A stretch of DNA of 6,740 nt from Acidobacteriota bacterium (GCA_003133505.1 PKXT01000202.1:1-6740); one strand, 5' to 3'; shown: positions 1 through 5,525, counted from the stretch's first letter. Program-made: numbers and translations. The notes: generated by a model not told the origin, from the letters alone.

Positions 1-30
1 TGTCGCTGATTCGGTGAGTTGAATGGACAT
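1..30 (-). CDS. Partial CDS: N-terminus of a HesB/IscA/ErpA-like Fe-S carrier (runs off the left edge)
   Basis: An ATG on the minus strand at 30-28 opens a frame that stays open to the window edge and reads MSIQLTESAT. This is the typical opening of A-type Fe-S carriers (IscA, ErpA, HesB), which begin with M-x-I-x-L-T-x-x-A; E. coli IscA, for example, begins MSITLSDSAA. Members of that family pass Fe-S clusters from scaffold to target apoproteins in the cytoplasm. Only ten residues are visible, and the three cluster-binding cysteines lie outside the window, so the assignment rests on the N-terminal signature alone. No strong Shine-Dalgarno site precedes the ATG. The gene is divergent from the radical SAM gene that starts at 151. 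Another protein with this N-terminus by chance is possible. Confidence 0.42.
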   Translation of the reverse strand, partial: MSIQLTESAT

Positions 31-111
31 GGGTCCGTTACGGCACTGTACCCAATTATTTTCCCACCTTGACTCGCCCGGCGCAAATCGGCGCGCCCGC
101 TGTCTCTTTGC

Positions 112-140
112 TTGATTCATACTCCTCCGAGGCTTAGGAT
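112..140 (+). promoter_or_regulatory. Candidate sigma-70-type promoter of the radical SAM operon
   Basis: TTGATT at 112-117 and TAGGAT at 135-140 each match the consensus hexamers at four of six positions and are separated by exactly 17 bp. Transcription would start near 147, only a few bases before the ATG at 151, giving an almost leaderless mRNA. This would also explain why no good Shine-Dalgarno site precedes that ATG. It would exclude the in-frame TTG at 112 as a start codon, since that TTG would be part of the -35 box. Two 4/6 hexamers can occur by chance, so this is a candidate only. Confidence 0.3.
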
Positions 141-150
141 TAAGTGCGGG

Positions 151-1056
151 ATGCTACCCACAAGGATCATTTCTCAGGACGGGAGCTGCAAGTACTCCTT
201 TCCTCTGGAGAGCAACCTTCGGATGGAGTCGGCGTTCTTCATGGTTCCCGGGCGTGAACGGCCTAACATCGCCTGTATTTCCACCCAGCTTGGATGCGCG
301 GTTCGATGCCAGTTTTGCTCGACTGCCGAAATGCCTTTCTTCCGAAACCTTACTGCGCGCGAGATGCTCTCTGAAGTCACCACGATCCTCGAAGATCAGT
401 ATGGTCCACGAATATTATTAGAAGGTTTTGAAGTTTCCTTCATGGGAATGGGCGAGCCGCTGGCCAACCTGAAGAACGTTTTGAAAGCGGTTAGGGAAAT
501 CGGGAGCCGATATCCGGAAATCACAAGAGTCTCAGTTTCCACCGCCGGGCCTGCGGATCGGATTCATGCCCTCATACGCGAGATGCCCATCGCTCCTCCC
601 ATCCATCTGCAGATTTCACTGCACGCAACGAATGATGAAACGCGGCGAACTCTAATTCCAAATGCCCCGGAGACAATCAGCAAGCTATTGTCCGCTGCGC
701 GGAAGTATCACGACGTGACTGGGGACCAGGTGTTCGTTAATTATGTGCTGATAAAAGGAATCAACGACTCGCCAGAAGATGCCCGATGGCTTGCGCGCCT
801 CGACAAAGAGGCCTTCTACATAAAGATTTCGCAATTGAACACAATAGCCGGGCTTCCCGCTCATTTGGTCCCGGCCTCGATGAAAGAGATCCTGCAATTC
901 TCCAGCATGTTGGCTTTGATGGGGGCGGCTCATAAAGTATTCGTGGGCGATGGCCTCGATGTGCAAGCTAGCTGCGGCCAGCTTGCCGCAATTCCGCGGG
1001 AGATTGTGCAGGTGGAGTTGCAGGAGGAAGAATGCTCGACGGTCAATCTATCGTGA
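151..1056 (+). CDS. RlmN/Cfr-family radical SAM methyltransferase-like protein lacking the N-terminal domain
   Basis: Radical SAM protein of the RlmN/Cfr family, which methylates C2 or C8 of an adenine in RNA (23S A2503; RlmN also tRNA A37). In the 301-residue form starting at ATG 151, the cluster motif CAVRC-QFC supplies Cys49, Cys53 and Cys56. The resolving cysteine (E. coli Cys118) is Cys42 in CISTQLGC, with the correct seven-residue spacing. The SAM-binding GMGEP is at 99-103, and the methyl-carrying cysteine (E. coli Cys355) is Cys275 in ASCGQL. RlmN-type context is also kept in FFRNL and in the ISLHATNDETRR segment. The protein begins at the SQDGSCKYSF strand, so the roughly 90-residue N-terminal RNA-binding domain of RlmN (about 384 aa in E. 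coli) is absent. All three upstream frames contain stops, so this is not a simple frameshift. The usual RGDD before the last cysteine reads VGDGLD here. An in-frame TTG at 112 is a less likely start because it has no ribosome-binding site. The next gene overlaps its 3' end. The family is secure; the substrate is unknown. Confidence 0.85.
   Translation: MLPTRIISQDGSCKYSFPLESNLRMESAFFMVPGRERPNIACISTQLGCAVRCQFCSTAEMPFFRNLTAREMLSEVTTILEDQYGPRILLEGFEVSFMGMGEPLANLKNVLKAVREIGSRYPEITRVSVSTAGPADRIHALIREMPIAPPIHLQISLHATNDETRRTLIPNAPETISKLLSAARKYHDVTGDQVFVNYVLIKGINDSPEDARWLARLDKEAFYIKISQLNTIAGLPAHLVPASMKEILQFSSMLALMGAAHKVFVGDGLDVQASCGQLAAIPREIVQVELQEEECSTVNLS
1022..1028 (+). promoter_or_regulatory. Ribosome-binding site deciding the start of the GAF-like membrane protein
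   Basis: AGGAGGA lies inside the end of the radical SAM coding region, a few bases before ATG 1032. It is the strongest Shine-Dalgarno sequence in the window. It selects ATG 1032 over the in-frame GTG at 1053, which overlaps the upstream TGA as GTGA, and implies translational coupling of the two genes. Confidence 0.6.
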
Positions 1057-2057
1057 CTCCTCAAACTTTAGCCTGGCTCGTTTCGGGTGGCTCCGCGCTG
1101 GCGACATTCACCGCGTCAGTAATGGGCGATGAGCAAAACGAGCGATTGAAGAACGGCACACTGGGCGCCGTTGCGGGCACTTCTATTGGAGGGCTCGCCG
1201 GCCTTATGAAGGGCCAGCAAGACCTGCTGGTGGTGGGATTCGTTGGTTCAGTAGTGGGCGCCTTCCTGGGTTGGCTGGTTTATCTGGGTTTTTCATTTGC
1301 AGCGAGTACGCCGCAGGGGCGCACCATATTGGAATTTCAGGTGGCGGGGTTAAAGGGCGTCCGGGAGCGGTTGAATCTGGACGATCAGCAGCGTTTGCTG
1401 TCGGCGGTGACGGCATGGCGGGAAAATTTTTCACGCATGATGATGGATGAAAAAAATCGCCTTCTCAGCATCGGCCAGGGCGCATCCACCAACCAGTACG
1501 CATCGGTGGTTATTGAAACGTGGCTGATCTCGGTGGTGGATTTCTTTGCGCTGGTTTTTGAAACGCTGGCGCGAAAACCAAAATATCAATCGCGGGTGAC
1601 GATCATCGTCTTCGGAGCCAGGGACAAAGCGATAGTTGGGAAGCATTGGATTTCTTATTCGGGATCGCTCGATCCTCACCAGAAGGATCGCGAATTTCCC
1701 GATAACTCTATAGGCTACAAGGTGCTCTACGGCAGGGAAACGTCGCCATTTTTTTCCACCAGCGAGGCGGCTAAACAAACCGGCCAAAAACGTGGCGACA
1801 CATCCTACCGGCCCTTCATCACCTTCCGCCTGAACTCGAGCGCCATACTGGCCCTAGATTGGCCGGACACACTCGACGAGAACGATCCTTACGTGGTAGT
1901 CGCGCGAAATTTTTTTAACACCAATATCGCGCCGGTGATTGCAGAGGTGCTGGAACAATGGCATGGCCCATTGCAGAGCGTGGTTGAACTGCAACCGTTG
2001 CCGTCGCCGCTGCCCCCACCCCCAGCGCCACCGCCTTCGGCGACGCCGGTAAATTAA
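1032..2057 (+). CDS. Membrane-anchored protein with glycine-zipper N-terminus and cytoplasmic GAF-like domain (uncharacterised)
   Basis: I do not recognise this as a named family. The 341-residue protein has three hydrophobic stretches at about 11-31, 43-58 and 64-91. The middle one is rich in small residues at i/i+4 spacing (G42, G46, G49, G53, G57), a glycine-zipper pattern suited to tight helix packing or oligomerisation. No cleavable signal peptide is evident. A helical linker (about 94-145) leads to a mixed alpha/beta region at about 185-312 with the strand-helix order of a GAF domain. That region has an opening strand SRVTIIVFGA, a middle segment NSIGYKVLYGRE (compare the iG-x-a-x-x-x-g of GAF), a YRPFITFRL strand, a hydrophobic strand ending ALDWPD, and a closing amphipathic helix VIAEVLEQW. 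The tail from 322 is proline-rich. The gene overlaps the radical SAM gene by 25 nt with a strong internal Shine-Dalgarno site, and xdhC follows after 29 nt. A membrane sensor or effector role is plausible. GAF is inferred from the pattern of residues, not from a search. Confidence 0.7.
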   Translation: MLDGQSIVTPQTLAWLVSGGSALATFTASVMGDEQNERLKNGTLGAVAGTSIGGLAGLMKGQQDLLVVGFVGSVVGAFLGWLVYLGFSFAASTPQGRTILEFQVAGLKGVRERLNLDDQQRLLSAVTAWRENFSRMMMDEKNRLLSIGQGASTNQYASVVIETWLISVVDFFALVFETLARKPKYQSRVTIIVFGARDKAIVGKHWISYSGSLDPHQKDREFPDNSIGYKVLYGRETSPFFSTSEAAKQTGQKRGDTSYRPFITFRLNSSAILALDWPDTLDENDPYVVVARNFFNTNIAPVIAEVLEQWHGPLQSVVELQPLPSPLPPPPAPPPSATPVN

Positions 2058-2086
2058 ACCTACGACTCGCGGAGGCGAAGAGCGAT

Positions 2087-2977
2087 ATGGACCTGTTTGA
2101 AGAGATCGTGAGAATGCGCCGGGCCGGAGAACACGGTGCCTTGGCGACGATTGTCCACGTGAGCGGCTCGATTCCCAGCCACGAAAGTTCGCGGATGCTG
2201 GTGCGAGGAGATGGGTCAATCGCGGGCATGATTGGGGGCGGGTGCGTCGAGGCCGATGTTTGGGCCGCGGCTCAGGACGTAATTCGAAGCGAGCGTTCGC
2301 GCAAAATGATCTTCAACCTAAACCATGAAGCGGGCTATGACGCTGGACTGATTTGCGGCGGCACGCTGGAGATTTTTGTAGAGCCGATTTTGCCGCAGCC
2401 ACGACTTTATATTTTCGGCGGCGGCCATGTTTCCCTCGCGTTGGCGCGCACCGCGCACTTGGCTGGCTTTGCGATTGGCGTGGTGGATGACCGCGAAACG
2501 TTTGCAAACGCCAGCCGATTTCCGATGGCCATGGACATCTTTACCAGCTATGAGAATGCGTTCGAGAGGCTGCATCCGTGCGCGGCTACCTACATTGTGA
2601 TTGTTACGCGCGGGCACAAAGAAGATATGCGCGTGCTGGAATGGGCGATTGCCACCCTGGCGCGGTATATCGGCATGATCGGCAGCCGCCGCAAAGTGAT
2701 TGAGATTTACAAGGCCCTCGAAAACCAGGGAGTGCCTGGCGAAAGACTGGAGCGCGTGCATGCGCCGGTGGGGCTGGAGATTGGCGCGCTGACGCCGGAG
2801 GAAATCGCCGTGTCCATAACGGCGGAATTGATCGCGGTTCGCCGCAACGCGACTGAAAACGCGGATCTGCGGCACATGAAGCTGGAGCGCAACGCAAAGT
2901 CTTCAGGCAGTTTCCTGTCCACAACATCCGTCCACACGGATTCGGTTTCTGTGGATTCAATTCCCGCAAAGAAGTAA
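2087..2977 (+). CDS. xdhC: XdhC/CoxI-family molybdenum-cofactor maturation protein
   Basis: XdhC-family chaperones bind molybdenum cofactor, support its sulfuration, and deliver it to xanthine dehydrogenase or CO-dehydrogenase-type hydroxylases in the cytoplasm. The 296-residue protein has both expected domains. The N-terminal XdhC/CoxI domain has GSIPSHESSRMLV near 27-39, GGGCVEADV at 50-58 and ICGG at 89-92; Cys90 is a possible cofactor-contacting residue. The C-terminal Rossmann domain has GGGHVS at 111-116, VVDDRETFANASRFP at 132-146, TRGHKED at 174-180 and IGSRRK at 198-203, and ends with the family segment GLEIGALTPEEIAVSI. The last 40 or so residues form a polar, serine-rich tail beyond the usual domain. 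GGAGG at 2071-2075 precedes the start ATG. The stop codon is immediately followed by the start of the MocA-like gene, a common pairing for this family. No molybdoenzyme subunits are in the window, so the client is unknown. Confidence 0.88.
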   Translation: MDLFEEIVRMRRAGEHGALATIVHVSGSIPSHESSRMLVRGDGSIAGMIGGGCVEADVWAAAQDVIRSERSRKMIFNLNHEAGYDAGLICGGTLEIFVEPILPQPRLYIFGGGHVSLALARTAHLAGFAIGVVDDRETFANASRFPMAMDIFTSYENAFERLHPCAATYIVIVTRGHKEDMRVLEWAIATLARYIGMIGSRRKVIEIYKALENQGVPGERLERVHAPVGLEIGALTPEEIAVSITAELIAVRRNATENADLRHMKLERNAKSSGSFLSTTSVHTDSVSVDSIPAKK

Positions 2978-3571
2978 ATGGAAATGCTCGCCGCGATTGT
3001 CCTGGCCGGCGGCGAATCGCGCCGGATGGGCCGGCCTAAAGCGCTGCTGGAAATCCGCAGCCGCACGTTTCTAGAAACTCTGTTGGAGGTCACGCGGCAT
3101 CCGCGCGTGGGATGCCAGCGCGTGGTGGTGGGCGCGGCCGCCGAGGAAATTCGCGCGCGTGTTTCACTTCCATGCGAAACACTGGTTGTGAATCCAGAAT
3201 GGCGGCGCGGGCAGCTTTCGTCTCTGCAAGCGGGGTTGCGAAGTTTACCAAAGGGAACCGAGGGCGCGATCGTCTGTCCGGTGGATCATCCGCTGGTGTC
3301 CTCGGCCCTGGTGGAAAAACTCATCGCGGCATTTGATTTCAGCGGTGGCGCGATTGTTCTGCCCGTGTACGAGGGGGAACGCGGCCATCCGCTGATTTTC
3401 CGCGCCACGCTTTACGACGAATTGCTGGCGGCCGATGTAGAGATCGGAGCGCGAGCTGTGGTTCGCGCCCATCGGGACGCTACGGTGGAAGTCCCTACGG
3501 ATGAGGAAGGCGTGATTTTGAATCTAAACGATCCCGAGAAATTGCGGAGGGCGATGGGCGGATCGTCCTAA
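2978..3571 (+). CDS. MocA-like molybdenum-cofactor nucleotidyltransferase (MobA-like NTP transferase)
   Basis: This 197-residue protein belongs to the MobA/MocA NTP-transferase group, which attaches CMP or GMP to molybdopterin. It has the nucleotide-binding loop LAGGESRRMGRPKALL at 9-24 and NPEWRRGQLSSLQAGL at 72-87. PVDHPLV at 101-107 supplies the metal-binding Asp103 region, followed by GERGHPLIF at 133-141 and the late NLNDPEKL at 182-189. The RMGRPKALL and SSLQAGL forms and the xdhC partner favour MocA (CTP:molybdopterin cytidylyltransferase, serving xanthine-dehydrogenase-type enzymes) over MobA, but the nucleotide used cannot be proven from sequence. The start codon follows the xdhC TAA with no gap, so translation is probably coupled. 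ATG at 2984 is an equally possible start two codons later. The 3' end overlaps the convergent GNAT gene by 4 nt. Confidence 0.82.
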   Translation: MEMLAAIVLAGGESRRMGRPKALLEIRSRTFLETLLEVTRHPRVGCQRVVVGAAAEEIRARVSLPCETLVVNPEWRRGQLSSLQAGLRSLPKGTEGAIVCPVDHPLVSSALVEKLIAAFDFSGGAIVLPVYEGERGHPLIFRATLYDELLAADVEIGARAVVRAHRDATVEVPTDEEGVILNLNDPEKLRRAMGGSS

Positions 3572-4122
3572 CTTACGGCGCCAGCTTTCCAATCCCGGGA
3601 ACGTAGGCGATACAACACATGCTTACGCAAAGGATTGCCCATTGGTAAACCGGGATGATCGAAATCATCGACGGGATTGTGCATCATTCCAATCTTCTCC
3701 ATCACCCGGCGCGAAGAAATATTGGCGGGAACAGTGAATGACACAATTTCGGTCAGCTTTGACGTTCCGAAACCATAACGAAGGGCTTCGCGAGCGCCTT
3801 CGGTCGCCAGTCCCCTGCCCCAATGTCGAAAGGCTACCCTCCAGCCGACTTCCACACAAGGAGTGAACTGCGCTTGAAAGCTCGGGGTTGCGAGCCCGAT
3901 GTAACCGATAAACTCTTCGGTCGCGCCCAGCTCCACGGCGAATAGGCCAAATCCGTGCTGGTCAAAATGAGATTGAATCCGGTCCGCTGAGCGATCGCTT
4001 TTCTCGCGCGACAATGTGTGGGGCATGAACTCCATCACGCGCGGATCGGCGTTCAGGGCGGCAAATGGCTCCCGGTCGGAATCGCGCCATTCGCGCAACA
4101 GCAAACGCTCGATCGTTAGCAT
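3568..4122 (-). CDS. GNAT-family N-acetyltransferase, RimJ/RimL type
   Basis: A 184-residue acetyltransferase of the GNAT Acetyltransf_3 group, which transfers acetyl from acetyl-CoA to an amine on a protein N-terminus or small molecule. The N-terminus TIERLLLREWRDSD and the NADPRVMEFMP segment are the standard opening of RimJ/RimL-like proteins. The acetyl-CoA pyrophosphate-binding motif is RHWGRG at about 99-104, followed by LATEGAREALRYGF. The C-terminal NISSRRVMEKIGM segment is the usual motif before the final strands. The start is taken as ATG 4122; an in-frame TTG at 4128 would add two residues, and neither has a clear ribosome-binding site. The gene lies 19 nt downstream of the NifU-like gene on the same strand and is probably co-transcribed with it. 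Its stop codon interleaves with that of the convergent MocA-like gene. The substrate cannot be told: family members include ribosomal-protein, antibiotic and metabolite acetyltransferases. Confidence 0.85.
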   Translation of the reverse strand: MLTIERLLLREWRDSDREPFAALNADPRVMEFMPHTLSREKSDRSADRIQSHFDQHGFGLFAVELGATEEFIGYIGLATPSFQAQFTPCVEVGWRVAFRHWGRGLATEGAREALRYGFGTSKLTEIVSFTVPANISSRRVMEKIGMMHNPVDDFDHPGLPMGNPLRKHVLYRLRSRDWKAGAVS

Positions 4123-4141
4123 AAGCAAATTTCAGAACCGA

Positions 4142-4507
4142 TTACTTGGGATCGCCAAGCCGCGCAATAAGGGCCCTAAGAGCGTCAGTGGCAAGCTGGC
4201 TGCCGTGAGCGGAGGCGGGCGGCAAGCCACCGAGCGCATCAGCAATTTGTTCCGCAGTGATTCCGCGCAAATCTTCCAGCGAACCACCGCGCATCATCTC
4301 CGTCAATGCGGAAGCGGAGGCGATGGCGGTAACACACCCCTGAGCCTTGAAGCGAACCTCGGCGACGCGCCCATCGGTTATACGGACGGCAAGACGGAGA
4401 ACGTCACCGCAAACGGGATTGGTGACTTCGACCGTCGCCGATACTCCGGAAAGCTCGCCCGAATTCCGTGGGTTGTGAAAATGATCGAGAACTGCTTCGC
4501 TAAACAT
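4142..4507 (-). CDS. NifU/IscU-like Fe-S scaffold family protein with third ligand Cys replaced by Gly
   Basis: A 121-residue single-domain protein with the IscU/NifU N-terminal fold, which normally assembles [2Fe-2S] clusters on three cysteines. It opens MFSEAVLDHFHNPRNSG, the usual IscU start, and keeps NPVCGD (Cys33, Asp35) and the second ligand in GCVTAIASASALTEM (Cys58). At the third site, canonical HCS-x-LA reads HGSQLA: His101 is kept but Cys102 is Gly, encoded GGC, one base from the Cys codon TGC. Length and the rest of the fold are intact, so this is not an obvious pseudogene. It may be a degenerate scaffold using His or Asp as ligand, or a paralogue with another role. The frame stays open upstream to 4645, but the family start and the divergent gene favour ATG 4507, which has no clear Shine-Dalgarno site. 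It is first of a likely two-gene unit with the GNAT gene; cysteine desulfurase and other suf/isc genes are absent. Confidence 0.82.
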   Translation of the reverse strand: MFSEAVLDHFHNPRNSGELSGVSATVEVTNPVCGDVLRLAVRITDGRVAEVRFKAQGCVTAIASASALTEMMRGGSLEDLRGITAEQIADALGGLPPASAHGSQLATDALRALIARLGDPK

Positions 4508-4524
4508 AGGGATTGGTCTAGAAA

Positions 4525-4533
4525 ATTCTAACA
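4525..4533 (-). promoter_or_regulatory. Candidate extended -10 promoter of the NifU-like/GNAT pair
   Basis: On the minus strand this reads TGTTAGAAT, a TGn extended -10 followed by a hexamer matching TATAAT at five of six positions. It sits about 17 nt before ATG 4507 and would give a short leader. No good -35 hexamer is visible, which is tolerated with an extended -10. The box is part of a small inverted repeat (TAGAA-aa-TTCTA, 4519-4530) that could be an operator or simply chance AT-rich symmetry. Confidence 0.3.
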
Positions 4534-4612
4534 CTAGCGGGCACTTCATCGGCCCAGTCGTCGTCTGGCACCTCAATCTATGTGGGAGATGGCCCCGCTG
4601 CGCGGAGATAGC

Positions 4613-4618
4613 TAGAAT
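4613..4618 (+). promoter_or_regulatory. Candidate -10 box of the BtuF-like gene
   Basis: TAGAAT matches TATAAT at five of six positions and ends 6 nt before the GTG start at 4625. Transcription would begin at or next to the start codon, giving a leaderless mRNA. This agrees with the lack of a Shine-Dalgarno site at normal spacing: the nearest GGAG is at 4604-4607, about 17 nt away. No convincing -35 is seen. I also see no cobalamin-riboswitch-like structure in 4508-4624. Confidence 0.25.
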
Positions 4619-4624
4619 GGCAAT

Positions 4625-5512
4625 GTGAAAAAGCTCTTCGCGCACGCTGCGGGGACCAGGGCCTCAGCGACTCGCTCGCATGTATCCAAAATCGCGCGAC
4701 GATCCTCCTACCCGCGCATTGTGTCTCTTGCGCCGAACGCAACGTCGATCCTTGTGGCGCTGGACGCGCGCAAGGCTCTTGTGGGAGTGAGCCGGTGGTG
4801 CAAAGACGTCGCCGACGTGGGCAGCCTGCCTCAACTGGGTGATTGTTGGGCATTGAGCGATTCAGGCAGAGCTGGCAATGTGGCGGCCAAAGCACACCGT
4901 AGAGATGCGGATGACGTCCAAACGATTTCGCGCTTGCGGCCGGACTATATCCTTGGTTCGGTGCCGTTGCGCACCGAAGTTGTGGGGAAACTTCTGACCC
5001 TGCCGGCCACCTTCATTGCCTTGAATCCCCGCTCCCTGCAAAATATTTTCCGCGATGTCGAATTCCTGGGCCGTTTGGTCAATCGGGTGAAAGAGTCGGC
5101 GGCGCTAATCCACCAAATGGAGAAAACGTTCGCGGAAATTGAGCAACGCGCCAGTCGCAAGAAATTAAAACCGCGGGTATATTGTGAGGCGTGGTCGAAC
5201 CCGCGCACCAGTTCTCCGCCCTGGGTTGGAGAACTGGTGAGAATCGCCGGAGGTCGGCTGGCCGTACCTTGCGGCCAGCGCGTGTCGGATGGGCAGGTGG
5301 CACGAGCCAAGCCGGACGTAATTGTCCTGGCGTGGACAGCGACCGGCGATCGGGCCAACCCGCAATCCGCGTTAGCGAATAATGCCTGGCGGCGCGTTCC
5401 CGCGGTGAAGAATCGGCAAGTGGTTGTGATTCGAGACGAGTTGCTGAATACGCCGGGGCCTCCACTGCTCCAGGGCGCAGAGGCACTATATCGGGCACTA
5501 CATGGCGCATGA
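4625..5512 (+). CDS. BtuF-like periplasmic-binding-fold protein (cobalamin/metal-chelate type) without signal peptide
   Basis: A 295-residue protein with the two-lobed class III binding-protein fold used by BtuF and siderophore-binding proteins. The first lobe starts at PRIVSLAPNATSILVAL (30-46), followed by GVSRWC and LPQLGDCW, then RLRPDYILG (103-111). A long helix spans about 139-178, and the second lobe carries YCEAWSNP, WVGELVRIAGG (200-210), ARAKPDVIVLAW and the closing RDELLNTPGPPLLQGAEAL. These closing motifs match the subgroup annotated as cobalamin-binding proteins. The start is GTG 4625; the 29 residues before the domain are basic and polar with no hydrophobic signal core or lipobox, so a cytoplasmic location is suggested. 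A true start inside the domain is not available in frame. About 18 extra residues (79-96, with GRAGNVAAKAHRRDA) interrupt the usual join between GDCW and the next helix. No ABC permease or ATPase is adjacent, so the ligand and a transport role are unproven. Confidence 0.75.
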   Translation: MKKLFAHAAGTRASATRSHVSKIARRSSYPRIVSLAPNATSILVALDARKALVGVSRWCKDVADVGSLPQLGDCWALSDSGRAGNVAAKAHRRDADDVQTISRLRPDYILGSVPLRTEVVGKLLTLPATFIALNPRSLQNIFRDVEFLGRLVNRVKESAALIHQMEKTFAEIEQRASRKKLKPRVYCEAWSNPRTSSPPWVGELVRIAGGRLAVPCGQRVSDGQVARAKPDVIVLAWTATGDRANPQSALANNAWRRVPAVKNRQVVVIRDELLNTPGPPLLQGAEALYRALHGA

Positions 5513-5525
5513 TTGCGTGGCAGGG

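Noticed and set aside
112..150. TTG at 112 as the start of the radical SAM gene
   Set aside because: There is no ribosome-binding site, the 13 extra residues show no conserved sequence, and the TTG doubles as a plausible -35 box. ATG 151 is preferred.
1..150. Remnant of the missing RlmN N-terminal domain upstream of the radical SAM gene
   Set aside because: All three plus-strand frames hit stops within the first 30 bases, so no frameshifted domain is present in the visible region.
1053..1056. GTG at 1053 (GTGA overlap) as the start of the GAF-like membrane protein
   Set aside because: ATG 1032 has a much stronger AGGAGGA Shine-Dalgarno sequence just upstream.
2318..2875. A 185-codon minus-strand open frame opposite xdhC
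   Set aside because: Shadow of xdhC: His/Arg/Ala-rich translation without motifs, and xdhC itself is well supported on the plus strand.
4016..4531. A 171-codon plus-strand open frame across the GNAT and NifU-like genes
   Set aside because: It spans two well-supported minus-strand genes and the gap between them, and its composition is that of an antisense frame.
4508..4624. Possible cobalamin riboswitch upstream of the BtuF-like gene
   Set aside because: The region is short and I could not find a B12-box-like conserved segment or the expected set of paired elements.
4508..4645. N-terminal extension of the NifU-like protein from the open frame upstream of ATG 4507
   Set aside because: The IscU fold begins at MFSEAVLDHF, the extra 46 residues have no family resemblance, and they would overlap the divergent BtuF-like gene and its likely promoter.
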